This document shows positions 47,338 through 56,198 of a stretch of DNA of 64,000 nucleotides, piece by piece. How positions within the stretch are numbered: the first letter of the stretch is position 1; every line of letters starts with the position of its first letter. Origin of the DNA: Pseudonocardia autotrophica (GTDB lineage Bacteria; Actinomycetota; Actinomycetes; Mycobacteriales; Pseudonocardiaceae); NCBI RefSeq assembly GCF_000717175.1, contig NZ_JNYD01000004.1, positions 62,001 through 126,000 on the forward strand, read 5' to 3'. The notes under the pieces are model-generated. The model did not search any database. It worked only from the letters and a program-made list of their open reading frames with translations, and was not told the DNA's origin. Made by a program: the position numbers and the translations under genes.

Positions 47338-48438
47338 TCAGGCCGCGCCCGTGCGCTCCAGGCGGGCGGCGGCCTCCAGCAGCATCCAGCCCGAGAGCTG
47401 CACCGACAGGTCGCCCTCCGGGGCGCCGGCGGCGGGCCGGCGGGCGGGCCGGCGCCAGTCGTGCGCGAACGCCGGCCCCGCGGCCGTGTCCGCCCGGTTG
47501 TCCCACACCGACTCCGCGCTGGCGAGGACGAGGTCGCGGGCGTGCGGCAGCCTCGGCCGCCGGACCGCGGCGTCGGCCAGGTAGCGGGCGAGGATGCCGT
47601 TGAACAGGCCGCCGTCGCCGCCGTCGTCGTAGCCGCCGATCACCCCGCTCGGCTCGGCCAGGCCGCGCGCCGTCGCCGTCAGCACCGCGGCGGCCCGGTC
47701 GTGCCAGCGGACGTCCCGCTCCCGCTGCGCGAGCTCGACGCAGGCGCCGAGGTAGACGCCCTGGCAGTACGTGTAGGTGGTGCCGGCGACCTCCCGGACC
47801 GCGCCCTCGGCGTCGAGCCGGACGCCGTCGCGGACCAGGCCCGAGGCCGGGTCGACGAGGGTGGCCGCCATCCAGTCCGTGAGCGCGGCGGCGGTCCCCA
47901 GGTCGTCCGCCGAGCCCGTGCGGGCCAGCAGGATCGCGGCCGGGCCGTTGGCCGGGGCGTTCTTGAAGTCGTCGCCGCGGCGCCACCAGATCCCGCCGCC
48001 GCCCGCCGGGGTGTGCGCGGCACGGATCCGGGCCGTGATCGCGTCGAGGGCCCCGCGGCGGCTGCGCACCCGCACCCCCGCCCGCTGGACGGCCAGCCCG
48101 AACCAGGCGATGTCGTCGTAGTAGTCGTTGGTCCAGCGGCCGAGGTTGCGGATCCGCACGCCGCGCACCATCCCGGCGATCGCGGCCCCGCGACGCCGGT
48201 CCGGTGCCCGGACCTGGGCGTCGACCAGGCAGTCGAGCAGGTGGGCCTGCCACCAGTAGTGCCACGGCCCGACGAGCGCCCGGGCGCGCTCGCGCGGCGC
48301 GGCGGGCCGCGGGCTGCGGATCCGGCCGATCCGGGTGGCCGGCAGCACGCCGCCGACGCGGTGCAGGTAGCGACGGGTGACCGCGCGTTCCGCGGCGGCC
48401 GCCCGGTCCGTCCACAGGCTGGTCATCGCGGCGATCAT
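47338..48438 (-). CDS. Glycoside hydrolase family 76-like protein
   Basis: This protein of about 366 residues has the GH76 (alpha-1,6-mannanase) pattern: GPWHYWWQAHLLDCLVD near residue 58, the catalytic-type Asp pair in NDYYDDIAWFGLAV near 107, GGGIWWRRGDDFKNAPANGP near 150, then TYTYCQGVYLGACVEL. No signal peptide is seen, which differs from secreted mannanases, so it may act on intracellular or imported mannan-type glycans. Start choice lies between 48438 and 48426. It is convergent with the DedA pair. Confidence 0.8.
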   Translation of the reverse strand: MIAAMTSLWTDRAAAAERAVTRRYLHRVGGVLPATRIGRIRSPRPAAPRERARALVGPWHYWWQAHLLDCLVDAQVRAPDRRRGAAIAGMVRGVRIRNLGRWTNDYYDDIAWFGLAVQRAGVRVRSRRGALDAITARIRAAHTPAGGGGIWWRRGDDFKNAPANGPAAILLARTGSADDLGTAAALTDWMAATLVDPASGLVRDGVRLDAEGAVREVAGTTYTYCQGVYLGACVELAQRERDVRWHDRAAAVLTATARGLAEPSGVIGGYDDGGDGGLFNGILARYLADAAVRRPRLPHARDLVLASAESVWDNRADTAAGPAFAHDWRRPARRPAAGAPEGDLSVQLSGWMLLEAAARLERTGAA

Positions 48439-48467
48439 CGCAGAGTTTTTCTGTCGGGGGTCGGGCC

Positions 48468-48473
48468 TACCGT
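48468..48473 (+). promoter_or_regulatory. -10 box of a leaderless-type promoter
   Basis: TACCGT lies seven bases before the ATG of the DUF4262 gene, in the 42-bp gap between two divergent genes. Confidence 0.5.
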
Positions 48474-48480
48474 CCGCGGC

Positions 48481-48942
48481 ATGAACCCCGAGATCCCGTC
48501 CGAGATCCCCTCCGAGCTCGTCCACCGCATCGACCAGTACGAGGCCTGGCAGCGCGAGACCATCCGCCGGCACGGCTGGGCGCTGCAGGCGGTGCTGGGC
48601 GATGCCGACGGTCCGCCCTTCGTCTACACGGTGGGGCTGTCCGGCTTCGACCATCCCGAGCTGATCGTGTTCGCGGTCAACCAGGCCACGGCGGCGCGGG
48701 CGCTCAACCGGCTGGGGGAGTACGTCCGGCTCGGCGGCCGGCTCGGCCCCGGGGACACGGTGGGTCTGCCCGAGGGCCTGGTCAGCCTGCTCGCCTTCCC
48801 CGACTCCGCGGACTGGCTGCTGGGGGCGAACCGGCTGTACCGGGTCCCGGGCGGGCCGCCGGTCGAGGCGCTGCTGGTGGTCCCCGAGGAGGGCTACGCC
48901 GAGGAGGCCGGGGAGGACCTGCCGTGCCGGTTCTGCGGGTGA
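48481..48942 (+). CDS. DUF4262 domain protein
   Basis: This 153-residue protein has the DUF4262 pattern: IRRHGWALQAVLGDADGPPFVYTVGL near residues 29-54, then FDHPELIVFAVNQATAARALNRLGE. The tail CRFCG carries two cysteines, a possible metal site. The function of the family is unknown. Its mRNA is probably leaderless. Confidence 0.85.
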   Translation: MNPEIPSEIPSELVHRIDQYEAWQRETIRRHGWALQAVLGDADGPPFVYTVGLSGFDHPELIVFAVNQATAARALNRLGEYVRLGGRLGPGDTVGLPEGLVSLLAFPDSADWLLGANRLYRVPGGPPVEALLVVPEEGYAEEAGEDLPCRFCG

Positions 48943-49038
48943 GGGGCGGGATCGGCGGGGTGCGGCGGCGGAATCCGTGGCCGGATCCGAGGGCTCCCCG
49001 TCGTTGACGCCAAATCGGGGGTCCGCGACCGTGGAGTC

Positions 49039-50043
49039 ATGACCCATCGATCCGGCCGCCACCGCGTGGTGGTCCCCCTCTTCGACGGCATCCAGCCGCT
49101 CGACGTCGTGGGGCCGCACGAGGTGCTGCGCATCGCGACCTACGTGGCGGGCGGCCGGGGGTACGACGTCGAGCTGGTCGGCGTCCGGCCGGGCCCGGTG
49201 CGTTCGGAGACCGGGCTGGACCTGGTCGCCCGCAGTGGCCTGCCGGCCGGGCCGATCGACACCCTGCTCGTCCCGGGCGGCGGCGGTGCGCGGCGGCAGG
49301 GGCCGCCGGGCAGCCGCGGCAACGAGACCGAGCTGGTGAGCTGGATCCGGCACGTCGCGCCGCAGACCCGCCGGCTGGTGTCGGTGTGCACCGGGGCGTT
49401 CCTGCTGGCTGCGGCCGGGTTGCTCCGCGGCGAGCCCGCGACCACCCACTGGCGGTGGGCCGAGCGGCTGTCCGAGGAGCATCCGGAGGTCGACGTCCAG
49501 CCGGACCCGATCTACGTGCGCAGCGGCCGGATCTGGAGCTCGGCCGGGGTCACCGCCGGGATGGACCTCGCGCTGGCGCTGGTCGAGGAGGACCTCGGGC
49601 CGGACGTGGCGCAGAGCGTGGCGCGCGAGCTGGTGCTGCCGGTCCGCCGCGCGGGCGGGCAGAGCCAGTACGCCAGCCCGGTCTGGGCACCGCCGGCCCC
49701 GCGGCCGTCGGTGCGCGCGGCGCAGGACATCGTGCACGCCGAGCCGGCAGCGGACCTGCGGGTCCCGGTGCTCGCGGCGCGGGTCGGGATGAGCGAGCGG
49801 CACTTCGCCCGCGAGTTCACCCGGCTCGTGGGCACCCCGCCCGGCGTGTACGTCGAACGGGTGCGGGTCGAGGCGGCCCGCGGTCTGCTCGAGTCGGGCG
49901 GGCTCACCGTCACCGCGGTGGCCTCGCGGGCCGGGTTCGGCTCGGCCGAGACCATGCGCCGCGCCTTCCTGCGCCGCCTCGGGGTGGCGCCCGACCACTA
50001 CCGCCGCCGGTTCGCCGGCCGGCCCGGTATCGCCGGGAGCTGA
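49039..50043 (+). CDS. GlxA-type AraC-family regulator with PfpI/DJ-1 domain
   Basis: This 334-residue regulator has an N-terminal DJ-1/PfpI-like sensor domain (VVVPLFDGIQPLDVVGPHEVL; nucleophile-elbow motif SVCTGAFLLAAAGLL near residue 117; ATTHW) and a C-terminal AraC DNA-binding domain with two helix-turn-helix motifs (LAARVGMSERHFAREFTRLVG near 250 and VASRAGFGSAETMRRAFLRRLG near 295). The ligand is unknown. It precedes a stand-alone PfpI gene, which it may control. Confidence 0.92.
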   Translation: MTHRSGRHRVVVPLFDGIQPLDVVGPHEVLRIATYVAGGRGYDVELVGVRPGPVRSETGLDLVARSGLPAGPIDTLLVPGGGGARRQGPPGSRGNETELVSWIRHVAPQTRRLVSVCTGAFLLAAAGLLRGEPATTHWRWAERLSEEHPEVDVQPDPIYVRSGRIWSSAGVTAGMDLALALVEEDLGPDVAQSVARELVLPVRRAGGQSQYASPVWAPPAPRPSVRAAQDIVHAEPAADLRVPVLAARVGMSERHFAREFTRLVGTPPGVYVERVRVEAARGLLESGGLTVTAVASRAGFGSAETMRRAFLRRLGVAPDHYRRRFAGRPGIAGS

Positions 50044-50127
50044 CCCGGGCACCTACCGGCCGGCCGCCGCCGGCGGCCGGTCACCCGGTCCTGCCCGCCC
50101 TGCCCGCCCTGCCCGAAGGAGCCCGCC

Positions 50128-50766
50128 ATGCAGGTCGCCATCCCGCTGTTCCCCCGCCTGACCGCGCTCGACGCGATCGGCCCCTACGAGGTGCTGCAGC
50201 GCGTCCCGGACCTCGAGGTGGTGTTCGTCGGTGCCGAGCGCGGCGAGGTCCGCACCGAGAACGGGATGCTCGGCCTCACGGTCGACGCCACGTTCGCCGA
50301 GGTACCCGAGCCGGCGGTGGTGGTCGTGCCCGGCGGCGTCGGCAGCCGCGACCACCTCGACGGCAGCCCGCTCGTCGACTGGGTGCGCGCCGTGCACCCC
50401 GGCACCCGCGCGACCACGTCGGTCTGCACCGGGTCCCTGATACTCGGCGCGGCCGGGCTGCTCCGGGGCCTGCCCGCGACCACGCACTGGGGCGCGGTCG
50501 ACATCCTGGCGCGCTTCGGCGCCGAGCCGGTGCGACAGCGCGTCGTCGAGCTGCCGGAGCAGCGGATCGTCACCGCCGCGGGCGTCTCGTCCGGGATCGA
50601 CATGGCGATCCGGCTGGTCGCGCGCCTGGTCGACGAGGTCGCCGCGCAGGCCGCCCAGGTCTACGTCGAGTACGACCCGGAGCCGCCGTACAAGGCCGGC
50701 CACCCGGACCAGGTCGGCGAGGAGGTCATGGCGCGGATCGCGGAGTACCGCGCCGCCCGCTCCTGA
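50128..50766 (+). CDS. DJ-1/PfpI family protein (isonitrile hydratase-like)
   Basis: This 212-residue DJ-1/PfpI fold protein has AIPLFPRLTALDAIGPYEVLQ at the start, the nucleophile elbow in TSVCTGSLILGAAGLL near residue 101, ATTHWGAV and TAAGVSSGIDMAIRL. It resembles InhA-type isonitrile hydratases, but the substrate is not established. It is separated from the regulator by 84 bp and followed by a membrane-protein gene. Confidence 0.88.
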   Translation: MQVAIPLFPRLTALDAIGPYEVLQRVPDLEVVFVGAERGEVRTENGMLGLTVDATFAEVPEPAVVVVPGGVGSRDHLDGSPLVDWVRAVHPGTRATTSVCTGSLILGAAGLLRGLPATTHWGAVDILARFGAEPVRQRVVELPEQRIVTAAGVSSGIDMAIRLVARLVDEVAAQAAQVYVEYDPEPPYKAGHPDQVGEEVMARIAEYRAARS

Positions 50767-50830
50767 TCCGTGTTCCGCCCCCTCTCGAGGGTCCGCGACC
50801 CGGACCCCTGTGACCGTCGAAGGAGACGAC

Positions 50831-51274
50831 ATGTCGGTCCGTTCCACCCTTCCCGCCACCACCCGTCCCCGCACCCGTGCCGAGCTGCGCGCCGTCGTCA
50901 CGGACCGCCGGTTCGTCCGGCACTACGTCGAGATGGTCGTCGCGATGGTCCTCGGCATGGTCGTGCTGCTCCCGCTGTGGCGGCTCGCCGGCCTGCCCGA
51001 CGTGAGCGGCTCCGTCGAGCTGCACTCGCTGCTCATGGCCACCTCGATGACCGTCGGGATGAGCGCGTGGATGCTGGTGCGCCGGCACTCCCGGGCGGCG
51101 ATCGGCGAGATGGCGGCGGCGATGTACCTGCCGTTCGTGGTGCTCTTCGTGCCGTTCTGGGCCGGGGTCCTCGACGGGCACGGCGTGATGACGGCCGGCC
51201 ACGTCCTGATGCTCCCGGGCATGCTGCTGGCGATGCTGCGCCGGCCCGCCGAGTACGTCGGCCACCACCACTGA
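50831..51274 (+). CDS. Small polytopic membrane protein
   Basis: This 147-residue protein has a basic N-terminus (TRPRTRAELRAVVTDRRFVRHY) and about four membrane helices (VEMVVAMVLGMVVLLPLW; LHSLLMATSMTVGMSAWML; MAAAMYLPFVVLFVPFWAGVL; AGHVLMLPGMLLAML), ending GHHH. Similar proteins are sometimes labelled FliP-like, but no flagellar genes are present. ATG 50831 follows GAAGGAGAC. It is likely co-transcribed with the PfpI gene. Confidence 0.75.
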   Translation: MSVRSTLPATTRPRTRAELRAVVTDRRFVRHYVEMVVAMVLGMVVLLPLWRLAGLPDVSGSVELHSLLMATSMTVGMSAWMLVRRHSRAAIGEMAAAMYLPFVVLFVPFWAGVLDGHGVMTAGHVLMLPGMLLAMLRRPAEYVGHHH

Positions 51275-51320
51275 GGCCACGACCACTAGCTGCGGGCCGC
51301 GCCACCCGCAGGTCACCTCG

Positions 51321-51665
51321 TCACCGGGCGGCCTCGACCGGGAGACCGGCCAGGACGTCGGTGGCGAGGTGCTCCGGCCCCACGCCCTGCACGATGATCG
51401 CGGCGCCGTCCGAGTTGCGGGTCCGCAGCGGCAGGATCGCCTGGTACCCGGGCGAGCGGTACCAGGCCCGGGCCTCCTCGAGCCCGGGGAAGGCGATCAC
51501 CACGAGGTTGCCGGGGAACTCGCCCTCGAGCACCTCGGGCAGGTCGCCGTGGACCACGAAGGTGCCGCCGTAGGGCGCGAGCGTGGCGTCGATCCGCTGC
51601 AGGTACTCCACGATCTCGGCGTTCGCGGTCACGCTGCGCAGGTGGGCGATCGCGTAGGCGGTCAT
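51321..51665 (-). CDS. DUF1330 family protein
   Basis: This 114-residue ferredoxin-like fold protein has the DUF1330 pattern: TAYAIAHLRSV at the start, VEYLQRIDATLAPYGGTFVVHG and VVIAFPGLEEARAWYRSPGYQAIL. Function is unknown. ATG 51665 has a GAGGAGGAACG ribosome site; the longer frame upstream runs into the thiolase promoter. It is divergent from the thiolase gene. Confidence 0.88.
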   Translation of the reverse strand: MTAYAIAHLRSVTANAEIVEYLQRIDATLAPYGGTFVVHGDLPEVLEGEFPGNLVVIAFPGLEEARAWYRSPGYQAILPLRTRNSDGAAIIVQGVGPEHLATDVLAGLPVEAAR

Positions 51666-51785
51666 GTCCGTTCCTCCTCGTTCGGGGTGTCGGCGTCGAG
51701 CGTCGCCCCCGGGCGGGCGCCCGTCGATGACGTCCGGGGTAAGGCGGCCGTACACCTCGACCGGGCGTGACGCGGCGCACCCTTG

Positions 51786-51832
51786 CTGAGTTCCTGTTTG
51801 CAACGCAGACTGGGTTGCATCGAGGAACTCAG
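51786..51832. promoter_or_regulatory. Nested dyad upstream of the thiolase gene
   Basis: CTGAGTTCCT (51786-51795) pairs with AGGAACTCAG (51823-51832), and inside them TGCAAC (51799) pairs with GTTGCA (51814). The dyad ends four bases before the thiolase ribosome site. It may be a double operator or an RNA hairpin. Confidence 0.6.
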
Positions 51833-51847
51833 ATCGAGGAGGATCCG

Positions 51848-53056
51848 ATGCGGGACGCGGTGATCGTCGAGGCCGTCCGGACGCCGGTCGGCAAGGGCAA
51901 GCCGGGTGGCGCCTACGCCGAGGTGCACCCGGTCGAGCTGCACGCGCACGCCATCCGGAGCGCGGTGGAGCGGGTGCCGGGGCTGCGCCCGGGCGAGGTC
52001 GACGACGTCATCGGCGGGGTCGTCGGGCAGGTCGGCGAGCAGAGCGGCAACACCACCCGGTTCGCCGCGCTGGCCGCGGGCCTGCCGGAGTCCGTGCCGG
52101 CCACCACCGTCGACCGCCAGTGCGGCAGCAGCCAGCAGGCCCTGTCGTTCGCGGCGCAGGGCGTGATCGCCGGTGTCTACGACGTGGTCGTCGCCTCCGG
52201 CGTCGAGTCGATGTCGCACGTGCCGATCGGCAGCTCCGCGAACGTCGACGGCGTGCGGGCGGACGTGCACGGCCCGTCGATCGCCCGGATCTACCCCGGC
52301 GGGCTGATCCCGCAGGGTGTGAGCGCCGAGCTGATCGCCCGCAAGTGGGGTCTCTCCCGCACGCAGCTCGACGAGTTCGCACTGACCAGCCACCAGTGCG
52401 CCGCGGCGGCGTGGGACCAGGGGTTCTTCGCCTCGCAGGTCGCGCCACTCAAGGTCACGCACGCCGACGGCAGCGTCACGCAGCTCGAGCGCGACGAGAC
52501 GGTCCGTCCCGGCACCACGCTCGAGGCGCTCGCCGGGCTGCGGCCCGCGTTCGCCGACCCCCGCTGGACCGACCGCTTCGGCGACCTCGACTGGAAGGTC
52601 ACCGCGGGCAACTCGTCGCCGATCAACGACGGCGCCGCCGCCCTCGTCGTGACCACGAGCGAGATCGCCGCGCAGCGCGGCTGGCGGCCGCGCGCCCGGA
52701 TCCACACCACCACGGTCACCGGCGACGACCCGGTGTTCATGCTCACCGGGATCATCCCGGCCACGAGGAAGGTCCTGGCCAGGGCCGGGCTGACGATCGA
52801 GGACATCGACGCCTTCGAGGTCAACGAGGCCTTCTCCTCGGTCGTCCTCGCCTGGCTCGCCGAGACCGGCGCGGACCCGGCGAGGGTCAACGTCGACGGC
52901 GGCGCCGTCGCCATCGGCCACCCACTCGGCGCCAGCGGGGCCCGGCTCGCGACCACCCTGCTCGGCGTGCTCGAGCGGACCGGCGGGCGCTACGGCCTGC
53001 AGACCATGTGCGAGGCGGGCGGCACCGCCAACGCCACCATCATCGAGAGGCTCTGA
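51848..53056 (+). CDS. Acetyl-CoA acetyltransferase family thiolase
   Basis: This 402-residue thiolase catalyses acyl transfer between acyl-CoA molecules in fatty-acid or ketone degradation. The nucleophilic Cys is in TVDRQCGSSQQAL near residue 91, the His is in VAIGHPLGASGAR near 357, and the second Cys is in TMCEAGGTAN near 387, where CEAGG replaces the usual CxGGG. ATG 51848 has GAGGAGG upstream. The SDR gene follows two bases after the stop codon, so the two form an operon. Confidence 0.93.
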   Translation: MRDAVIVEAVRTPVGKGKPGGAYAEVHPVELHAHAIRSAVERVPGLRPGEVDDVIGGVVGQVGEQSGNTTRFAALAAGLPESVPATTVDRQCGSSQQALSFAAQGVIAGVYDVVVASGVESMSHVPIGSSANVDGVRADVHGPSIARIYPGGLIPQGVSAELIARKWGLSRTQLDEFALTSHQCAAAAWDQGFFASQVAPLKVTHADGSVTQLERDETVRPGTTLEALAGLRPAFADPRWTDRFGDLDWKVTAGNSSPINDGAAALVVTTSEIAAQRGWRPRARIHTTTVTGDDPVFMLTGIIPATRKVLARAGLTIEDIDAFEVNEAFSSVVLAWLAETGADPARVNVDGGAVAIGHPLGASGARLATTLLGVLERTGGRYGLQTMCEAGGTANATIIERL

Positions 53057-53058
53057 CC

Positions 53059-53757
53059 ATGGACATCTCCGGAAGCGTCGCGCTGGTGACCGGCGCGAAC
53101 CGCGGGCTCGGCCGGGAGCTCGCCGCGCAGCTGCTCGAGCGCGGCGCCAAGACCGTCTACGCGGCCGTCCGCGACCCGCAGTCTGTCACCGACGAGCGGC
53201 TCGTCCCCGTGGCACTCGACGTCACGGACCCCGAGTCGGTCCGACGGGCCGCCGAGGCATGCGAGGACGTCACGCTCGTCGTGAACAACGCCGGCCGGGC
53301 CGGAGCCGGGTCGCTGCTCACCGCCGACCTCGAGGCGGTGCGGGCCGAGCTGGAGACGAACTACCTCGGCCCGCTGCACGTGGTCCGGGCGTTCGCGCCG
53401 GTGCTCGCCCGCAACGGCGGCGGCGCGGTCGTCGACGTCCTGTCCGTGCTGTCCTGGTTCGCCCTCCCGGCCTCCGGCTCGTACTCGGCGTCGAAGGCGG
53501 CGGCGTGGTCGCTGACCAACTCGGTCCGCGCCGAACTGCGCGGGCAGGGCACGCTCGTCGTCGGGGCGCACATGGGCTACATGGACACCGACATGACCGC
53601 CCGCCTCGACGTCCCGAAGATCCCGCCGGCGCAGGTCGCCGCGCAGATCCTCGACGCCGTCGCCGCAGGTGAGGAGGAGGTCCTGGCGGACGACCTCACC
53701 CGTGGGGCCAAGCAGTTGCTCAGCGGCCCACCCGCCGCCCTCGCCCCGTCCCGCTGA
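53059..53757 (+). CDS. Short-chain dehydrogenase/reductase
   Basis: This 232-residue classical SDR has the cofactor motif VTGANRGLGREL near residue 11, the structural NNAGRAGAG near 74 and the catalytic YSASKAAAW near 138, with Ser upstream in VLSVLS. It is shorter than usual at the C-terminus. The substrate is unknown; pairing with a thiolase suggests a hydroxyacyl or ketone intermediate. Confidence 0.92.
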   Translation: MDISGSVALVTGANRGLGRELAAQLLERGAKTVYAAVRDPQSVTDERLVPVALDVTDPESVRRAAEACEDVTLVVNNAGRAGAGSLLTADLEAVRAELETNYLGPLHVVRAFAPVLARNGGGAVVDVLSVLSWFALPASGSYSASKAAAWSLTNSVRAELRGQGTLVVGAHMGYMDTDMTARLDVPKIPPAQVAAQILDAVAAGEEEVLADDLTRGAKQLLSGPPAALAPSR

Positions 53758-53785
53758 CCACCGGGCCGCGGTGAAGTGCCGGTGA

Positions 53786-53956
53786 GGATCTCGGGGTGCG
53801 TCCTCAAGATCCTTGCGAGCGCGCCGGTAGCGCTGTTCGCACAGCCGCAGCAACACACTCCTGGCGATCTCGGCGGTGCACGTCCCCGAAGATCCGCGCG
53901 AGCGTGACGGGAGGGCAATTCGCACCGCCGCAGCGTCACACTCGCGGCGATCTCGG
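53786..53956. repeat. Degenerate tandem repeat of about 80 bp between convergent genes
   Basis: Two 69-bp copies lie at 53805-53873 and 53888-53956, sharing AAGATCC, GCGAGCG, TTCGCAC, GCCGCAGC, CACACTC and GGCGATCTCGG. A partial third copy of the GATCTCGG end lies at 53786. The gap between SDR and TrmH genes (208 bp) holds nothing else recognisable. Confidence 0.65.
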
Positions 53957-53965
53957 GCGGCTCCG

Positions 53966-54622
53966 CTACCAGGCGCGGGAGAGGTCGGCGTGCCGGCGGA
54001 TCCAGGCGTGCATCGTGATGCCGGCCGCGACGCCGGCGTTGATCGAGCGGGTGGAGCCGAACTGGGCGATCGAGACCAGGAGGTCGGCGCCGGCCCGGGC
54101 CTCGTCCGTCAGGCCCGGGCCTTCCTGGCCGAAGAGCAGCACGGTCTCCCGCGGCAGCTCGGCCGTCTCCAGCGGCACCGAGCCCGCGGTGTTGTCGACG
54201 GCGATCACGGCGAGCCCGTGCTCGCGGGCGAAGGCGAGCAGTCCGGCGACGTCCGGGTGGTGGTGCAGCGTCTGGTAGCGGTCGGTGACCATCGCGCCGC
54301 GCCGGTTCCAGCGCCGTCGCCCGACCACGTGGACCGCGGCCGCCGCGAACGCGTTGGCCGTGCGGACGACGGTCCCGATGTTGTGGTCGTGGCCGAAGTT
54401 CTCGATCGCGACGTGGAACGGGTGGGCGCGCGCCGCGAGGTCGGCGACCACGGCCTCCCGCCGCCAGTACCGGTAGGCGTCGACGACGTTGCGCCGGTCG
54501 CCGTGCGCGAGGAGCTCGGGGTCGTAGCGCGGGTCGTCGGGCCACGGCCCCTCCCACGGACCGACGCCCACCTGGCCGGGCACGGCCCACTCGGTCGCCC
54601 CGCGGGTGTCCTCCTCCACCAC
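53966..54622 (-). CDS. TrmH/SpoU family RNA methyltransferase
   Basis: This SPOUT-class methyltransferase of about 218 residues 2'-O-methylates tRNA or rRNA. Motif 1 is ENFGHDHNIGTVVRTANAFA near residue 72, motif 2 is LFGQEGPGLTDEA near 163 and motif 3 is AQFGSTRSINAGVAAGI near 188, forming the trefoil-knot SAM site. The start is uncertain: GTG 54622 or 54619 are chosen over the longer frame to 54685, whose extra residues look non-coding. Confidence 0.9.
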   Translation of the reverse strand: MVEEDTRGATEWAVPGQVGVGPWEGPWPDDPRYDPELLAHGDRRNVVDAYRYWRREAVVADLAARAHPFHVAIENFGHDHNIGTVVRTANAFAAAAVHVVGRRRWNRRGAMVTDRYQTLHHHPDVAGLLAFAREHGLAVIAVDNTAGSVPLETAELPRETVLLFGQEGPGLTDEARAGADLLVSIAQFGSTRSINAGVAAGITMHAWIRRHADLSRAW

Positions 54623-54704
54623 CCCATGATCCCGCTCTGCCCTACCCGACACGCACACGGCTCCGCCACCCCGCACAGCCGACACCGCGGCGCCGGGGAG
54701 CGGG

Positions 54705-56150
54705 TCAGTCGGAGGTGCGGATGCCGTACTGGGCGATCTTGCGGTAGACCGTGGCGCGGCTCATCCCCAGCATCTCGGCGGCCCGGGTGACCGTGACGCC
54801 GGGTTCGGCGAGGCAGCGGGCGATCTCGTCGCGCTCGAGGGTCTCGATGCGGGTCAACGTGCGGCTGGAGCCGCAGAGGACCTCGGGGGCGAGGTGCCGG
54901 GCGTCGACGACGTCACTGCGGGTCACGGCCTCGCGGACCACCCGGCGCAGCTGCTCGACGTTGCCGGGCCAGGAGAAGGTCCGCATCGCCTTGACCGCCG
55001 CCGGGGTGAACCGGACCTCCCGCCCGCGGGCCCGGGCGCCCAGGTGCTCGGCGAGGGGGAGGACGTCGTCGGGACGGCGGCGCAGCGGCGGCACCTCGAC
55101 CACGACGTCGACGAGCCGGGCGAGCGGGGCCGGGATCGCCGCGGCCTCCGACGCCGTCACGGCGAGCGACGCCCGTGGCGCGGCCGCCACGATCCCCGCC
55201 AGCTCGGTGGCGGCCCACTGCGGGAGCGCGTCGACCCCGCCGGCGATGACGCTCGTCGTCTCCTTCGCGAGTTCGGGGGTCCACAGCGCGAGCCAGGCCT
55301 CGGCGTCGCGCGGGTTCGGCGGCCGGGCGTTGAGGATCCGGTGGTCGCGGTGCACCGTCCGCAGCGCCGTGCCGAGCAGCGCGGTCTTGCCGGCGCCGGT
55401 CTCGCCGACCACGGCGACGACCTGCCCCGCGCGCAACGCCGCGACCACCTCGTCGAGCGCGGCCCGCCACGCCCGGCCGAGCTCGGGCGGCGCCTCGGCG
55501 CCGCGGTGCGCGGAGTAGACGCGGAAGACCTCGCCGCGGGGCGTCGGCCGGGGCTCGGCGCCGCGGCCGCGGGCGAGCATGAGCGCGCTGGTGTGCCCGG
55601 CGGCCATCTGCGCGAGGGCGAGGAGGAGCCCGTCGGACTTGTCCGACCAGGTGGTGAGGTTGACGCTGCCGACGAGCCGGCCGAACACCGGGTCCATCAC
55701 CGGCACCGCCGCGCAGGTGTAGCCCCAGAGGCCGGTGCAGTAGTGCTCGTCGCCGCGGACGAGCGACGGCGCGCGGTCGGCCAGCGCGAGGCCGAGCCCG
55801 TTGGTGCCCGCCTCCCGCTCGGAGAAGGCGAAGCCGGGGGCGAGGTAGGTCCGGTCGAGCGCGTCGACCAGCGCCTTCTCGTCGCACATCCGGCTGAGCA
55901 CGAGGCCGTCGGCGTCGGTGAGCATGAGGCTGACCGGCTCGCCGGCGAGGGTGTCCCGCAGGCCGTGCAGCACCTCGTTGCCGCACTCGGAGAACAGCGA
56001 CTGGTCGTCGACCGCGCCGGTGAACGCCGGGTTCACCGCGTCGAGCGGGACCCCGTAGCTCTCGCTGCGCCGCCACGACGCGGACAACCGCGGGGCCGCG
56101 ACGCCGCCGCCTCGTCGGATCTCCTCCACGCGCACCTCCTCGAGCGCCAC
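54705..56150 (-). CDS. GAF-AAA-Fis transcriptional activator (AcoR/MimR-like)
   Basis: This 481-residue regulator has an N-terminal GAF sensor region (VSLMLTDADGLVLSR; FAFSEREAGTNGLGLALADR near residue 110), an AAA-like domain with Walker A VVGETGAGKTALLG near 252 and WPGNVEQLRRVVRE, and a C-terminal Fis helix-turn-helix (VTRAAEMLGMSRATVYRKIAQYG). The GAFTGA loop that contacts sigma-54 is missing, as in many actinobacterial members. It is divergent from the amidohydrolase operon and probably controls it. Confidence 0.9.
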   Translation of the reverse strand: MALEEVRVEEIRRGGGVAAPRLSASWRRSESYGVPLDAVNPAFTGAVDDQSLFSECGNEVLHGLRDTLAGEPVSLMLTDADGLVLSRMCDEKALVDALDRTYLAPGFAFSEREAGTNGLGLALADRAPSLVRGDEHYCTGLWGYTCAAVPVMDPVFGRLVGSVNLTTWSDKSDGLLLALAQMAAGHTSALMLARGRGAEPRPTPRGEVFRVYSAHRGAEAPPELGRAWRAALDEVVAALRAGQVVAVVGETGAGKTALLGTALRTVHRDHRILNARPPNPRDAEAWLALWTPELAKETTSVIAGGVDALPQWAATELAGIVAAAPRASLAVTASEAAAIPAPLARLVDVVVEVPPLRRRPDDVLPLAEHLGARARGREVRFTPAAVKAMRTFSWPGNVEQLRRVVREAVTRSDVVDARHLAPEVLCGSSRTLTRIETLERDEIARCLAEPGVTVTRAAEMLGMSRATVYRKIAQYGIRTSD

Positions 56151-56198
56151 CTGCCCCTCGACTCTGACACAGCCGGTCCGGCACCCGGTGCGAGCCGC

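Noticed and set aside
50831..51274. Flagellar FliP homologue
   Set aside because: The protein is far shorter than FliP, lacks its conserved blocks as I know them, and no flagellar genes are nearby.
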